NCBI GenBank assembly: GCA_004796375.1
Contig: QZLA01000109.1
Location: 1-64,000, forward strand
Direction: 5' to 3'
Length of the DNA stretch: 64,000 nucleotides
Origin: Desulfobacteraceae bacterium
Lineage (GTDB): Bacteria; Desulfobacterota; Desulfobacteria; Desulfobacterales; Desulfobacteraceae
Positions 27,425-37,014 of this stretch are shown here, in pieces. The number at the start of each line of letters is the position of its first letter. Within the stretch, counting starts at the first letter, position 1. The notes under the pieces were generated by a model. That model was not told where the DNA came from, did no database searches, and saw only the letters and a program-made list of their open reading frames with translations. Made by a program: the position numbers and the translations under genes.

Positions 27425-28887
27425 AGCAGCGGGGCAAACAGGCGGGCCAGGGAGTTGCGAAGCTGTTTGAGCCTGCGGATACTGTCATAGTCCTTTAACG
27501 TGAATTCCCGGGAGGTTTGAAGATCGGTGAAAAACATCTCTTCCACCTCTTTTGCAATGCCCTGGTCATAGATCAGGGCATTGATCTCATAGTTCAGTGC
27601 AAAAGAACGGATATCCATATTGGCGGTCCCGATGGAGCAGGTGTGGGAATCCACCACCAGGGTCTTGGCATGCATGAACCCCTTGGTGTAGTAAAAAAAC
27701 CGCACCCCGGCACTGAGCAGGTCCTTGAGGTAGGTCAGTGCGGCCCAGTAGGGCACCCGTTTGTCAAGATAACCGGTGAGCAGGACCCTCACATCGATAC
27801 CCGAGAGGGCGGCTGTTTTCAGGGCCATGACAATGCTGGCATCCGGGATAAAATAGGGGGAAATGATATAGATATGCTTTTCCGCGGTGGAGATCAGCTG
27901 AAAATAGATCTGCTTGATGGAATCCCATTCCGAATCCGGGCCCGAGGTCGTGATCTGGATGTGGGTGCCGTTGGCCCTTTTGGGGATCTCGGGAATGGGC
28001 GATGCCTTCTCGATATCCTCTTTAATGGTGTTGAACCAGCCCACGGCAAACACCTCCTGCAAAACGGCTACCGATTCTCCCTGGATCCGTGCGTGGGTAT
28101 CCCGCCAGAACGGGAAATACCTGCCGCCGTTGATATACTCCTGGCCCATGTTCATGCCGCCCAGGTATCCGATATGGCCGTCAATGATCACCAGTTTCCG
28201 GTGGTTCCGATAGTTGAGGATATGGATCCTGAAAAGGGATAGAAAATGGTAATTGGGGTGGATCTCAATACCGGCCTTTCTCAGTTTCCTTCTGTAGCGC
28301 CGGGGCAGGAAGTTGCCGATCTCGTCATACAGGATCCGGACCTTGACTCCCTGGGCCGCCTTCTTCTTAAGGATCTCGACAATCTTTCGGGTCAGTTCAT
28401 CCCGCCGCCAGATAAAATATTCCATATGGATATAGTGCTGTGCCGCCTCCAGGTCCTCGATCAGGACATCAAATTTATGCCGCCCTGAAAAAAACAGCTT
28501 CACTGAATTGTGCCGGGTGAGGATGGAGTCGGAGTTGGACTGGAGCAACCGGATCAGCTTACCGCTCTCGGGCGAGGTATATCGCTCATGCAGCACCTGG
28601 GTTTCAGTGACCTGCTGGTCCAAAAGACTGCTGTACTGGTACTGGAGCCGGTGCTCCAGGTTCTGCCGGGCAAGCGTTTCCTTTTGTTTTTTGCGCATGC
28701 CCTTGCCGAATAGAAAATAGAGAATCAATCCGACAATGGGGATAAAAAAAAACACCAGCAGCCAGGACAACGTGGTTCCGGCCTCCTTGTTCTCCAAAAG
28801 GAGGTAAATCACCATCACGGCAATGGAGGTGTACAGCGCGACCAGAAACAAGGTGTCTAAATGTGATGCCATCATGCCCATATTCAT
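27421..28887 (-). CDS. cls: Cardiolipin synthase (phospholipase D family)
   Basis: This 488-aa membrane enzyme has two N-terminal transmembrane helices (~10-30 and 40-60) with the PLDc_N sequence TLSWLLVFFFIPIVGLILYF. It has two HKD catalytic motifs (HRKLVIIDG at ~235 and HAKTLVVDS at ~405). It condenses two phosphatidylglycerol molecules to cardiolipin. The start overlaps the stop of the upstream small membrane protein (ATGA). Length and both active sites are normal, so the enzyme should be functional. Confidence 0.93.
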   Translation of the reverse strand: MNMGMMASHLDTLFLVALYTSIAVMVIYLLLENKEAGTTLSWLLVFFFIPIVGLILYFLFGKGMRKKQKETLARQNLEHRLQYQYSSLLDQQVTETQVLHERYTSPESGKLIRLLQSNSDSILTRHNSVKLFFSGRHKFDVLIEDLEAAQHYIHMEYFIWRRDELTRKIVEILKKKAAQGVKVRILYDEIGNFLPRRYRRKLRKAGIEIHPNYHFLSLFRIHILNYRNHRKLVIIDGHIGYLGGMNMGQEYINGGRYFPFWRDTHARIQGESVAVLQEVFAVGWFNTIKEDIEKASPIPEIPKRANGTHIQITTSGPDSEWDSIKQIYFQLISTAEKHIYIISPYFIPDASIVMALKTAALSGIDVRVLLTGYLDKRVPYWAALTYLKDLLSAGVRFFYYTKGFMHAKTLVVDSHTCSIGTANMDIRSFALNYEINALIYDQGIAKEVEEMFFTDLQTSREFTLKDYDSIRRLKQLRNSLARLFAPLL

Positions 28888-29306
28888 GGAATCAAAATAT
28901 CGGAAAGCCCTTTTCTTCGCCTTATCCAGTTGAGGCTTTGGCTGATCTTCTTCTGCCGCAGCAAAAGGATTTCAAGGCTTCGTTTACCGGGAAAATCCAT
29001 GATGGCCACCCCCATGACAATGGTCAAAATGCCCTGACCCGGGGTGAACAGCATGATGATCCCGGCCAGTATCAGCAAAAGCCCCAGCGCATTTTTAAAC
29101 CCGGCCAGGGGAAGGCGGACGTAAAGGGGGTGATGTTTGAAAGGATCCCTGTCCGGATTCAGAAAATAGTCCTCCGGAATTCTGGAGATCATGAATACCA
29201 CCCAGCATATGCTGAGGACAAAAGTCATCAATGTGAGTGCCGTCGTAATCCAGATCAGTTTCCAGGATGAAAACACTTTTATCAGGGCTGTCATGAATTC
29301 CAGCAC
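28884..29306 (-). CDS. Small PGPGW-type membrane protein
   Basis: This 140-aa protein has three predicted helices. The last is LLLILAGIIMLFTPGQGIL, which resembles the PGPGW family (TPGQG in place of PGPGW) of putative transmembrane proteins. Its function is unknown. It is translationally coupled to the cardiolipin synthase gene and may work with it or affect membrane organisation. It diverges from the peptidase gene at 29420. Confidence 0.75.
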   Translation of the reverse strand: MLEFMTALIKVFSSWKLIWITTALTLMTFVLSICWVVFMISRIPEDYFLNPDRDPFKHHPLYVRLPLAGFKNALGLLLILAGIIMLFTPGQGILTIVMGVAIMDFPGKRSLEILLLRQKKISQSLNWIRRRKGLSDILIP

Positions 29307-29419
29307 AATACCCGGCGTTGGTATTTAGTTATAGTATTCATCGGAAAAATTTAGTATATAGTTCAATTGCTTGTCAACTGCTAATATGCAGTAGTAACAA
29401 TATTTTAAGGAGTTTTACC

Positions 29420-30571
29420 ATGATTAATTCAGATCGGATCACCCAGCGGTTCATCGAGCTTGCCCAGATCGACTCTGTCTCCAGACAGGAGGGAGAAATT
29501 GCAGCACGACTGACACAGATCCTGGAAGACATGGGTGCAAAGGTCATTTTTGATAATGCCGGTGAAAAGGTCAACGGCCAGATCGGCAACCTGATTGCCC
29601 GGTTCCCTGGCAACACCGGTGCCGAGCCCATATTTCTCTCCGGCCATATGGACACGGTGGAACCGGGAAACGGGGTCAAGGTTCAGTTTAAAGACGGAAT
29701 ATTTACCTCTGACGGCACCACCATCCTTGGCGCGGATGACAAGTCTGCCCTGGCCATCATCCTGGAAGCCATGGACTGTGTCCTGGAGAACAACCTGCCC
29801 CACCCCCCTGTTGAGATCATTTTTACGATCTGCGAAGAGATCGGGCTTCTGGGAGCGGTCCATCTGGATTATTCCCTGATCGAATCCCGGTTCGGGTATA
29901 TCCTGGATTCCACAGATACCGAAGGTATCGTCACCCGGGCCCCGGCGTCCAACAAGATCGATATCATGATCAAGGGACGGGCTGCCCATGCGGGTGCCGC
30001 ACCCGAAAAGGGCATATCCGCCATCAAGGTAGCTGCAGATGCCATCTCCTCGCTTCACCTGGGCCGGATTGATGCGGAAACCACCTGCAACCTCGGCACC
30101 ATCGCCGGCGGCCTAGCCACCAATATTGTCCCGGAAGAGGTCCACATCCGCGGAGAGGCCAGAAGCCATAGTGATGAAAAACTCGACCGGGTGACACAAA
30201 CCATCCTGGATGCGTTTTTTACCTCTGCAAAGCACCATGAGACCCGTAACGGTACTGACAACGGCCTGCCCAAAATCGACACCCGGGTGGAACAGGATTT
30301 TCCAAGAACCAATATCCCCGAGGACCACCTGACCGTACGCCTGGCCCGCAAGGCCGCCGGCAACCTGGGATATGAACTTGAGAGCAAGACCATCGGCGGC
30401 GGCGCTGATGCCAATATTTTCTTTTCTAAAGGGATCATCGCCGGTGTCCTGGGTACGGGCATGAAAGATGTACATACCCTCAAGGAAAACATTGCACTGG
30501 CCGACATGGTCAAAACCACCGGACTGATCCTTGAAATCCTCAGGGTGCACGCAGCAGGAGAGCCCGTATAG
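29420..30571 (+). CDS. M20 family metallopeptidase (PepT-like)
   Basis: This 383-aa cytoplasmic zinc peptidase starts at the ATG at 29420, which follows AAGGAG by 7 nt; an upstream in-frame start at 29318 lacks such a site. Metal ligands and catalytic acids are visible: SGHMDTVEP, GADDKSALA, ICEEIG and a C-terminal GGGADANIF. Family members are tripeptidases or aminoacylases. Its stop codon directly touches the larC start, so it heads the larC-pgpA-recA-alaS-yejBE run. Confidence 0.87.
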   Translation: MINSDRITQRFIELAQIDSVSRQEGEIAARLTQILEDMGAKVIFDNAGEKVNGQIGNLIARFPGNTGAEPIFLSGHMDTVEPGNGVKVQFKDGIFTSDGTTILGADDKSALAIILEAMDCVLENNLPHPPVEIIFTICEEIGLLGAVHLDYSLIESRFGYILDSTDTEGIVTRAPASNKIDIMIKGRAAHAGAAPEKGISAIKVAADAISSLHLGRIDAETTCNLGTIAGGLATNIVPEEVHIRGEARSHSDEKLDRVTQTILDAFFTSAKHHETRNGTDNGLPKIDTRVEQDFPRTNIPEDHLTVRLARKAAGNLGYELESKTIGGGADANIFFSKGIIAGVLGTGMKDVHTLKENIALADMVKTTGLILEILRVHAAGEPV

Positions 30572-31756
30572 TTGATTCTCTATTTTGACATCCACACCGG
30601 CATCAGCGGTGATATGATCCTGGGCACCCTGGTTGACCTGGGCGTCCCCCTTGACTTTTTGAACGATACCATGGCCTTGGTTCCTTTGTCAGGATTTGAG
30701 TTACGCTGCGAAACGGTAGAAAGGAATCATTTGACTGCTTCCTCTGTAACTGTCGACGTTCACGATACCATCTCCTCAAGGCATTACTCGGATATCAAAG
30801 ACCTGATCAATGGGTCCAGGCTCTCAGAAAAGGTCAAGATTCAAAGTCTTGCGGCGTTTGGAAAGATCGCCCGGGCAGAATCCGGGATACACGGGCATGA
30901 TGTCGAAACGGTTCATTTCCACGAAGTGGGCGGCATTGATGCCCTGGTAGACATCATCGGCGCCTTTGCGGGCATGGAATACCTGAATGTATCCAAGGTT
31001 CATGCCTCCGTGGTCCCCCTGGGATCCGGGTCCATTGAATGCAGCCATGGGGTGATACCGGTTCCGGCACCGGCAACCCTGTCTATTCTAAAGGGGGTCC
31101 CGGTCAAGGGTACGGACATTCAGACCGAAATTGTGACCCCGACCGGAGCTGCCATCCTGACCACACTGACCTCATCATTCGGCCCGCTGCCCGAATTGAT
31201 CCTTGACCGGATCGGATACGGGGCCGGCAAACGGGAGCTGGGAGGCGGCCGCCCCAACCTGCTCAGGGGTGTACTGGGCCATCCCATCCCACCCACTGAT
31301 GATAAAACCGTTCCCTTGTCTGATGAGGTGATGATGGTGCAGGCCAATATCGATGACATGAATCCCGAGATATTCGAGTTTCTTATGGAGCAGTTGTTTG
31401 ACAGCGGTGCCTTGGATGTCGGGTTCAGCCCGTTGCAAATGAAAAAAAACCGGCCCGGAACCATGGTGCAGGTGTTGTGTCCCCTGTCTTCCCATAAAAA
31501 CATCTGTGACCAGATCCTGCGCCAGACCACCACGGCCGGCGTAAGATTTTTTCCGGTCAAAAGATATATCCTTAAACGGGAAGCCGTCGATGCCCATACC
31601 CGGTTCGGAACCATCCGGGTGAAACGGATCGATCACCCGGATCTGGGTTCCCGCCTTGTTCCTGAATATGATGTCTGCAAGGACATTGCCCTGAATCACA
31701 ACCTGCCGCTTCGTCAGGTCTATGACCAGATTAACGCAGATCTTCAGAAGGCTTGA
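30572..31756 (+). CDS. larC: LarC, nickel insertion protein for the nickel-pincer cofactor
   Basis: This 394-aa protein has the LarC signatures FHEVGGIDALVDIIG, EIVTPTGAAIL, NIDDMNPEIFEFLMEQLFD and MKKNRPG. LarC is the CTP-dependent nickel chelatase that completes the pincer nucleotide cofactor of lactate racemase and related LarA enzymes. LarA, LarB and LarE are not in this window. The start is TTG immediately after the peptidase TAG, with GGAG 11 nt upstream. A one-piece LarC is seen here, unlike the frameshifted version of Lactobacillus plantarum. Confidence 0.92.
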   Translation: MILYFDIHTGISGDMILGTLVDLGVPLDFLNDTMALVPLSGFELRCETVERNHLTASSVTVDVHDTISSRHYSDIKDLINGSRLSEKVKIQSLAAFGKIARAESGIHGHDVETVHFHEVGGIDALVDIIGAFAGMEYLNVSKVHASVVPLGSGSIECSHGVIPVPAPATLSILKGVPVKGTDIQTEIVTPTGAAILTTLTSSFGPLPELILDRIGYGAGKRELGGGRPNLLRGVLGHPIPPTDDKTVPLSDEVMMVQANIDDMNPEIFEFLMEQLFDSGALDVGFSPLQMKKNRPGTMVQVLCPLSSHKNICDQILRQTTTAGVRFFPVKRYILKREAVDAHTRFGTIRVKRIDHPDLGSRLVPEYDVCKDIALNHNLPLRQVYDQINADLQKA

Positions 31757-31788
31757 CATCTGGAAGCGCTTGAAGATAGAAAAGGACC

Positions 31789-32253
31789 ATGACATTTAAG
31801 AAAAAAGGGGTCATGATGTTGGCCACAGGGGCCAATATCGGTCATCTGCCGGTGGCACCGGGAACCTTCGGGACCCTGTGGGGGCTTCCGTTTATATTGA
31901 TGATGCTGTGGGTACCCGAAAGCTATAAAATTATCTACTGTGCCGGGCTGATCCTGGCAGCCGTCTGGATTGCAGACCAGGCAGCTGCCCTGATGGATGA
32001 GAAAGACCCGAGTTGTGTGATCATCGATGAGGTGGCCGGTTTTACGATTGCAATGACCACCGTGCCGATCACCTTCACGACATTGTTGACAGGTTTTCTA
32101 GTTTTTAGAATATTTGATATCGTAAAACCGTTCCCTGTCAACTGGTTTGATTCAAATTTAAAAGGCGGCGCAGGAATCGTACTTGACGATATTGTCGCAG
32201 GAATTTATAGTGCATTGGTATTGGGCATACTGAATTCCTTCAATCTATTTTAG
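31789..32253 (+). CDS. pgpA: Phosphatidylglycerophosphatase A
   Basis: This 154-aa membrane enzyme removes phosphate from phosphatidylglycerophosphate to give phosphatidylglycerol, which is also the substrate of the cardiolipin synthase encoded nearby. PgpA motifs are clear: [18 protein letters not shown], the acidic [13 protein letters not shown] and [16 protein letters not shown]. Four hydrophobic segments are present. It lies 32 nt after larC and 11 nt before recA. Confidence 0.93.
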   Translation: MTFKKKGVMMLATGANIGHLPVAPGTFGTLWGLPFILMMLWVPESYKIIYCAGLILAAVWIADQAAALMDEKDPSCVIIDEVAGFTIAMTTVPITFTTLLTGFLVFRIFDIVKPFPVNWFDSNLKGGAGIVLDDIVAGIYSALVLGILNSFNLF

Positions 32254-32264
32254 GAGACCTTGTA

Positions 32265-33284
32265 ATGGAAAACAATTCAGAGAAACAAAAAGCGGTTCAA
32301 ACCGCCATGAACCAGATTGAGCGCCAGTTCGGCAAAGGCTCGGTCATGAAGCTGGGCGGTCGGGAAGTTGAAGCGGTTCCGATTATCCCCTCAGGTTCTT
32401 TGGCCCTTGACAAGGCCCTGGGTGTCGGCGGATATCCCCGTGGCCGCGTGATTGAAATATACGGTCCTGAAAGCTCGGGTAAAACTACACTGGCACTGCA
32501 TGCGGTTGCCCAGGCCCAGAAAAACGGCGGGATTGCCGCATTTATCGATGCGGAGCATGCCCTGGATGTGGCCTATGCCAAACGTTTGGGCGTGGATTGC
32601 GATGAACTGCTGGTTTCCCAGCCCGATACCGGGGAACAGGCCCTGGAAATTGCCGATATGCTGGTGAGAAGCGGCGGCATCGATATCATGATCGTTGACT
32701 CGGTGGCCGCACTGGTGCCCCGGTCGGAGATCGAAGGTGAGATGGGGGATTCCCATATGGGCCTCCAGGCCCGGCTGATGTCCCAGGCCTTGAGAAAACT
32801 GACCGCCACCATTGGAAAAACCCACACCACCATCATCTTTATCAACCAGATCCGGATGAAGATCGGAGTGGTCTACGGCAACCCGGAAACCACCACCGGC
32901 GGTAACGCGTTGAAATTCTACGCCACCATGCGGCTGGAGATCCGAAAAGCCAGCCAGATCAAGGAGGGCCAGGAGATCACCGGTAACCGGACCAAGGTCA
33001 AGGTGGTGAAAAACAAGCTGGCCCCGCCGTTCAAGAATGTGGAGTTTGACCTGATGTATGGGGAAGGGATCTCCAAAACCGGAGACCTTTTAGATATGGG
33101 GGTTGAACTGGACTTGATTGAAAAGAGCGGATCATGGTACTCTTTCGAGGGCGAACGGATCGGCCAGGGTCGGGAAAATGTCAAAGCCTTTTTCATGGAC
33201 AATCCCGATATCTTTGAAAAAATTGAACAGAAAGTACGCCAGGAACTCGGTATCGGTGGAACGGAAGTACCGCAGGAAGGATAA
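32265..33284 (+). CDS. recA: RecA recombinase
   Basis: This 339-aa protein is a full-length RecA with Walker [10 protein letters not shown], the Walker B strand [12 protein letters not shown], the loop L1 region [22 protein letters not shown] (in part: MGDSHMGLQ) and [16 protein letters not shown] leading to L2. It forms filaments on single-stranded DNA for recombination and LexA cleavage. AGGAGA precedes the ATG. It is only 11 nt from pgpA, leaving no room for its own LexA-controlled promoter, so it is probably read from an upstream promoter. recX is absent and alaS follows. Confidence 0.97.
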   Translation: MENNSEKQKAVQTAMNQIERQFGKGSVMKLGGREVEAVPIIPSGSLALDKALGVGGYPRGRVIEIYGPESSGKTTLALHAVAQAQKNGGIAAFIDAEHALDVAYAKRLGVDCDELLVSQPDTGEQALEIADMLVRSGGIDIMIVDSVAALVPRSEIEGEMGDSHMGLQARLMSQALRKLTATIGKTHTTIIFINQIRMKIGVVYGNPETTTGGNALKFYATMRLEIRKASQIKEGQEITGNRTKVKVVKNKLAPPFKNVEFDLMYGEGISKTGDLLDMGVELDLIEKSGSWYSFEGERIGQGRENVKAFFMDNPDIFEKIEQKVRQELGIGGTEVPQEG

Positions 33285-33320
33285 CAACGAGTCAATTAAT
33301 GTTTTAAGTTTAGGAGTCGG

Positions 33321-35945
33321 ATGATGAAAGGCAATGATGCCCGGAAAGTTTTCATTGAGTATTTTAAGAAACATGGTCACAGGGAAGTCAGAAGTTCCTC
33401 TCTGGTCCCGCAGGACGACCCCACCCTGTTATTCACAAACGCCGGAATGGTCCAGTTCAAGCGGGTGTTCACAGGTGATGAAAAACGGGATTACGCCACT
33501 GCCGTCACCTCACAGAAATGCGTGCGGGCGGGCGGCAAGCACAATGACCTTGAAAATGTCGGCTATACGGCAAGGCATCATACCTTTTTTGAAATGCTGG
33601 GGAATTTTTCCTTTGGTGATTACTTCAAGGAAAAAGCCGTCGAATTCGGATGGGACCTGTTGACCAACGGATACGGGTTTGACAAGGACAAACTCTGGGT
33701 ATCCGTGTTTCTGGATGATGATGAGGCATACAACCTGTGGAAGGATCATATTGGTGTGCCTGAAGAGCGCATTGTCCGCCTGGGCGAAGAGGATAACTTC
33801 TGGGCCATGGGGGACACCGGTCCCTGCGGACCCTGCTCCGAGATCCATATCGACCGCGGCCCGGAGTTTGGCTGTGACCGTGAAGACTGCGCGGTCGGGT
33901 GTGACTGCGACCGCTACCTGGAACTGTGGAACCTGGTGTTCATGCAGTTTGAAAAGGATGAGCAGGGTAATATGAACCCGCTGCCCAAACCCAGCATCGA
34001 TACCGGTATGGGGCTTGAGCGGATCATCTCCGTGCTCCAGGACGTGGCCACCAACTTTGAGACCGACCTGTTTGTGCCCATCATGGAAAAGGTGGCCCAG
34101 CTGTCCGGCAAGAGGATCAAGGAATCAGAATCAGTGGATGTGGCCATGAAGGTGATTGCCGACCATTCAAGGGCCTCGGCCTTTCTGATTTCAGACGGTG
34201 TGCTCCCCTCCAATGAGGGCCGGGGATATGTTCTGCGCCGGATCATGCGGCGGGCCATCCGGTACGGCAGAAGCATCGGCCTGACTGAACCGTTCATGCA
34301 CCACACGGTCCAGAAGGTGTTTGATATCATGGATGACGCTTATCCGGAACTCAAGGACTCTGCCGCATTTATCCTGAATGTGGTTAAAAATGAAGAGGAA
34401 GGGTTCCTCCAGACCCTGGACAACGGCCTCAAACTCCTGGAAGCCACCATTGAGGAGATCCAGGCCAACGGCCAGGACACCATTGACGGACAGGTGATAT
34501 TCAAACTCTATGATACCTATGGGTTCCCCGTGGATATCATTGCCGACCATGTCAAAGAGATGGAGATCTCCCTGGATCTTGACGGTTTCAATGCCGCCAT
34601 GGCCGAGCAAAAAGAACGCTCCAGATCCACCATCAAGTTTGCCGGTGTGGGGGAAGCCTATAAATCACTGACCTCCCAGGGGATTAAAACAAGGTTCGTG
34701 GGCTATGATCAGCTTGAGGCGGATGGGAAAATCCTGATCCTGGTCAAAGACAACCAGGAGATCCGGACCGCCCAAGCCGGGGATGAGATTGAACTGGTGA
34801 CCGACCAGACCCCGTTCTATGCTGAATCCGGCGGACAGGTGGGAGACACCGGCGTCATCTCTGCTGCGGGCTGCCGCATTGTTGTCCAGGATACCATTGC
34901 CGATCCCACGGGTATCATCATCCATAAAGGCACGCTGGAATCCGGAAAGATCGACACAGGCGATCAGGTTACCCTGCAGCCGGATGCGCCCAAACGCAAC
35001 GATACGGCCCGGAACCATACCGCCACCCATATCCTGCACTCTGCCCTGCGCAATGTCCTGGGTGACCATGTCAAGCAGGCCGGCTCCCTGGTCACTCCGG
35101 AACGGTTCCGGTTTGATTTCACCCACTTTTCTCCGGCCACGCCTGAAGAACTTTTGGCCATTGAAAAAGAGGTGAATCTGCGTATCCGCGAAAATCACGA
35201 GGTGAACACCATTGAAATGAGCATGGAAGAAGCCCAGAAAGCCGGTGCCGTTGCCCTGTTTGAAGAGAAATACGGTGACACGGTCCGGGTGGTGAGCCAG
35301 GGTGAGTTCTCCAAAGAGCTCTGTGGGGGAACCCATACCGGTCGGTCCGGGGATATCGGCATGTTCTGCATCCTGTCGGAAACCGGGATTGCTTCCGGGG
35401 TGAGACGTATCGAAGCCGTGACCGGACAGGCCGCCATTGATCATGTGCATGCCGACCGCAACGGACTGGAAAAAAGCGCGGTTCTTCTTAAAGCCGGAAA
35501 AGAGGAGGTTGCCCAGAAAATAGACGCCCTGCTCAAAGATAAAAAGGCCCTGGAAAAAGAGCTTGAATCTCTCAAGGCATCCCTGGCATCCAAATCCTTG
35601 GATGATATCGACAGCGAGATCCGGGTTGTTAATGATGTCAAGGTCCTGGCCAAGCGCGTGGAGATCGAAAACCCATCCCAGCTCAGGGATCTGGCAGATA
35701 AGTTCAAGGCAAAGATCAAGTCCGGTGTGGTCCTGCTCGGCACGGAATCACAAGGTAAAGCCCTGCTGATCGCCGTGGTTACCGATGACCTGACCCAAAC
35801 ATACAAAGCCGGAGATATTGTCAAAGAGGCAGCTGCCATTGTCGGCGGCGGCGGCGGCGGCCGTCCGGATATGGCCCAGGCCGGCGGTACCCAGCCCCAG
35901 CACCTTGACAAGGCTCTGGAGTCGGTTTTTAACACCATGTCATGA
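33321..35945 (+). CDS. alaS: Alanyl-tRNA synthetase
   Basis: This 874-aa synthetase charges tRNA-Ala. It has the class II catalytic core (FFKKHGH-like start, GGKHNDLENVGYTARHHTFFEMLGNFSFGDYFK region, shown in part: HTFFEMLGNFSFG), the editing domain with HTATHILH and CGGTH zinc ligands, and the C-terminal C-Ala DHHA1 part with GGGGGGRPDMAQAGG. AGGAGT precedes tandem ATGs at 33321 and 33324. The recA-alaS neighbourhood is common in proteobacteria. Its stop overlaps the yejB start (ATGA). Confidence 0.97.
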   Translation: MMKGNDARKVFIEYFKKHGHREVRSSSLVPQDDPTLLFTNAGMVQFKRVFTGDEKRDYATAVTSQKCVRAGGKHNDLENVGYTARHHTFFEMLGNFSFGDYFKEKAVEFGWDLLTNGYGFDKDKLWVSVFLDDDEAYNLWKDHIGVPEERIVRLGEEDNFWAMGDTGPCGPCSEIHIDRGPEFGCDREDCAVGCDCDRYLELWNLVFMQFEKDEQGNMNPLPKPSIDTGMGLERIISVLQDVATNFETDLFVPIMEKVAQLSGKRIKESESVDVAMKVIADHSRASAFLISDGVLPSNEGRGYVLRRIMRRAIRYGRSIGLTEPFMHHTVQKVFDIMDDAYPELKDSAAFILNVVKNEEEGFLQTLDNGLKLLEATIEEIQANGQDTIDGQVIFKLYDTYGFPVDIIADHVKEMEISLDLDGFNAAMAEQKERSRSTIKFAGVGEAYKSLTSQGIKTRFVGYDQLEADGKILILVKDNQEIRTAQAGDEIELVTDQTPFYAESGGQVGDTGVISAAGCRIVVQDTIADPTGIIIHKGTLESGKIDTGDQVTLQPDAPKRNDTARNHTATHILHSALRNVLGDHVKQAGSLVTPERFRFDFTHFSPATPEELLAIEKEVNLRIRENHEVNTIEMSMEEAQKAGAVALFEEKYGDTVRVVSQGEFSKELCGGTHTGRSGDIGMFCILSETGIASGVRRIEAVTGQAAIDHVHADRNGLEKSAVLLKAGKEEVAQKIDALLKDKKALEKELESLKASLASKSLDDIDSEIRVVNDVKVLAKRVEIENPSQLRDLADKFKAKIKSGVVLLGTESQGKALLIAVVTDDLTQTYKAGDIVKEAAAIVGGGGGGRPDMAQAGGTQPQHLDKALESVFNTMS

Positions 35946-36973
35946 CCGCTTACTTTATAAGACGCCTGTTGCTGGTGATACCTACCTTCATCGGTATCAC
36001 CATCATGGTTTTCACCATCACCCGGTTTGTCCCGGGCGGCCCGGTGGAACGCATTATTGCCGAAGCCAGGCAGATGCAGACCGGACAGGCGTCCAGTACC
36101 TCTTCAATGAGTGATACCCGCTCATCTCAACCCCTTTCAGAAGAACAGATCCAGCGTCTCAAAGAGTATTACGGGTTTGATAAACCCGTGCTCATCTCCT
36201 ATGTGCTCTGGCTGGGGAAAGTGGTCACCGGAGACCTGGGACGCTCGACCCGGTATTATGATCCGGTCTGGTCCATGATCCTGGAACGGATCCCCATCTC
36301 CCTCTATTTCGGAATCCTCACACTGATCTGTATCTACGGGGTGTGCATCCCTTTAGGAATTGCCAAAGCGGTCAGACACAAGACCGGGTTTGACAATATC
36401 TCATCTGTACTTATCTTTGCCGGTTATGCCATCCCAGGCTGGGTGGCCGGCGTTTTGCTGCTGGTGATCCTGGGATCCAATATGGATCTTTTCCCTTTGG
36501 GCGGGATGACCTCGGATCTGTTTGAAGACCTGAATTTCTTTAATAAAATCCTGGATGTTGCCTGGCATACTGCCCTGCCCCTGTTTGCTTACCTGATCGG
36601 ATCATTTACCGTGATGACGCTCTTGATGAAAAACACCCTTATGGACAACCTGTCATCGGACTATGTCCGGACCGCCATTGCCAAGGGGTTGCCCTTTAAG
36701 CAGGCCGTGTTCCGCCACGCGCTCCAGAATTCCCTGATCCCCATTGCCACCAGTTTCGGCAATAACATCTCCATCATCCTGACCGGTTCTTTTTTAATTG
36801 AAAAGGTCTTTAATATCAACGGCATGGGTCTTCTGGGATATGAGTCGGTGGTTGACAGGGACTACCCTGTGGTCATGGGAATCCTGGTGATCTCCTCCTT
36901 GCTGTTCATGATCGGCAACATCCTGTCCGATTTCTGTGTGGCCATGGTAGACCCCCGGGTCCGGTTCAAATAA
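35942..36973 (+). CDS. yejB: Peptide ABC transporter permease, YejB type
   Basis: This 343-aa inner-membrane permease is of the DppB/OppB family and starts with RRLLLVIPTFIGITIMVF. It has the variable periplasmic loop after TM1 and the EAA-type cytoplasmic loop DYVRTAIAKGLP. The Ser-rich insert near 50 and the overall sequence fit YejB. YejABEF imports oligopeptides such as microcin C in enterics. The binding protein and ATPase genes are not here, so YejA and YejF must be supplied from elsewhere. Confidence 0.88.
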   Translation: MTAYFIRRLLLVIPTFIGITIMVFTITRFVPGGPVERIIAEARQMQTGQASSTSSMSDTRSSQPLSEEQIQRLKEYYGFDKPVLISYVLWLGKVVTGDLGRSTRYYDPVWSMILERIPISLYFGILTLICIYGVCIPLGIAKAVRHKTGFDNISSVLIFAGYAIPGWVAGVLLLVILGSNMDLFPLGGMTSDLFEDLNFFNKILDVAWHTALPLFAYLIGSFTVMTLLMKNTLMDNLSSDYVRTAIAKGLPFKQAVFRHALQNSLIPIATSFGNNISIILTGSFLIEKVFNINGMGLLGYESVVDRDYPVVMGILVISSLLFMIGNILSDFCVAMVDPRVRFK

Positions 36974-37014
36974 CACGAGGATTAAATAAAGGATAAGGAC
37001 CCAGGCAAGATATC

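Noticed and set aside
27517-28242. Long open frame opposite cardiolipin synthase (241 aa)
   Set aside because: It is the antisense shadow of a well-supported gene, has no recognisable domain and has no ribosome site.
34665-35450. Long antisense frame inside alaS (261 aa)
   Set aside because: It is a shadow frame with a composition unlike real proteins and lies wholly within alaS.
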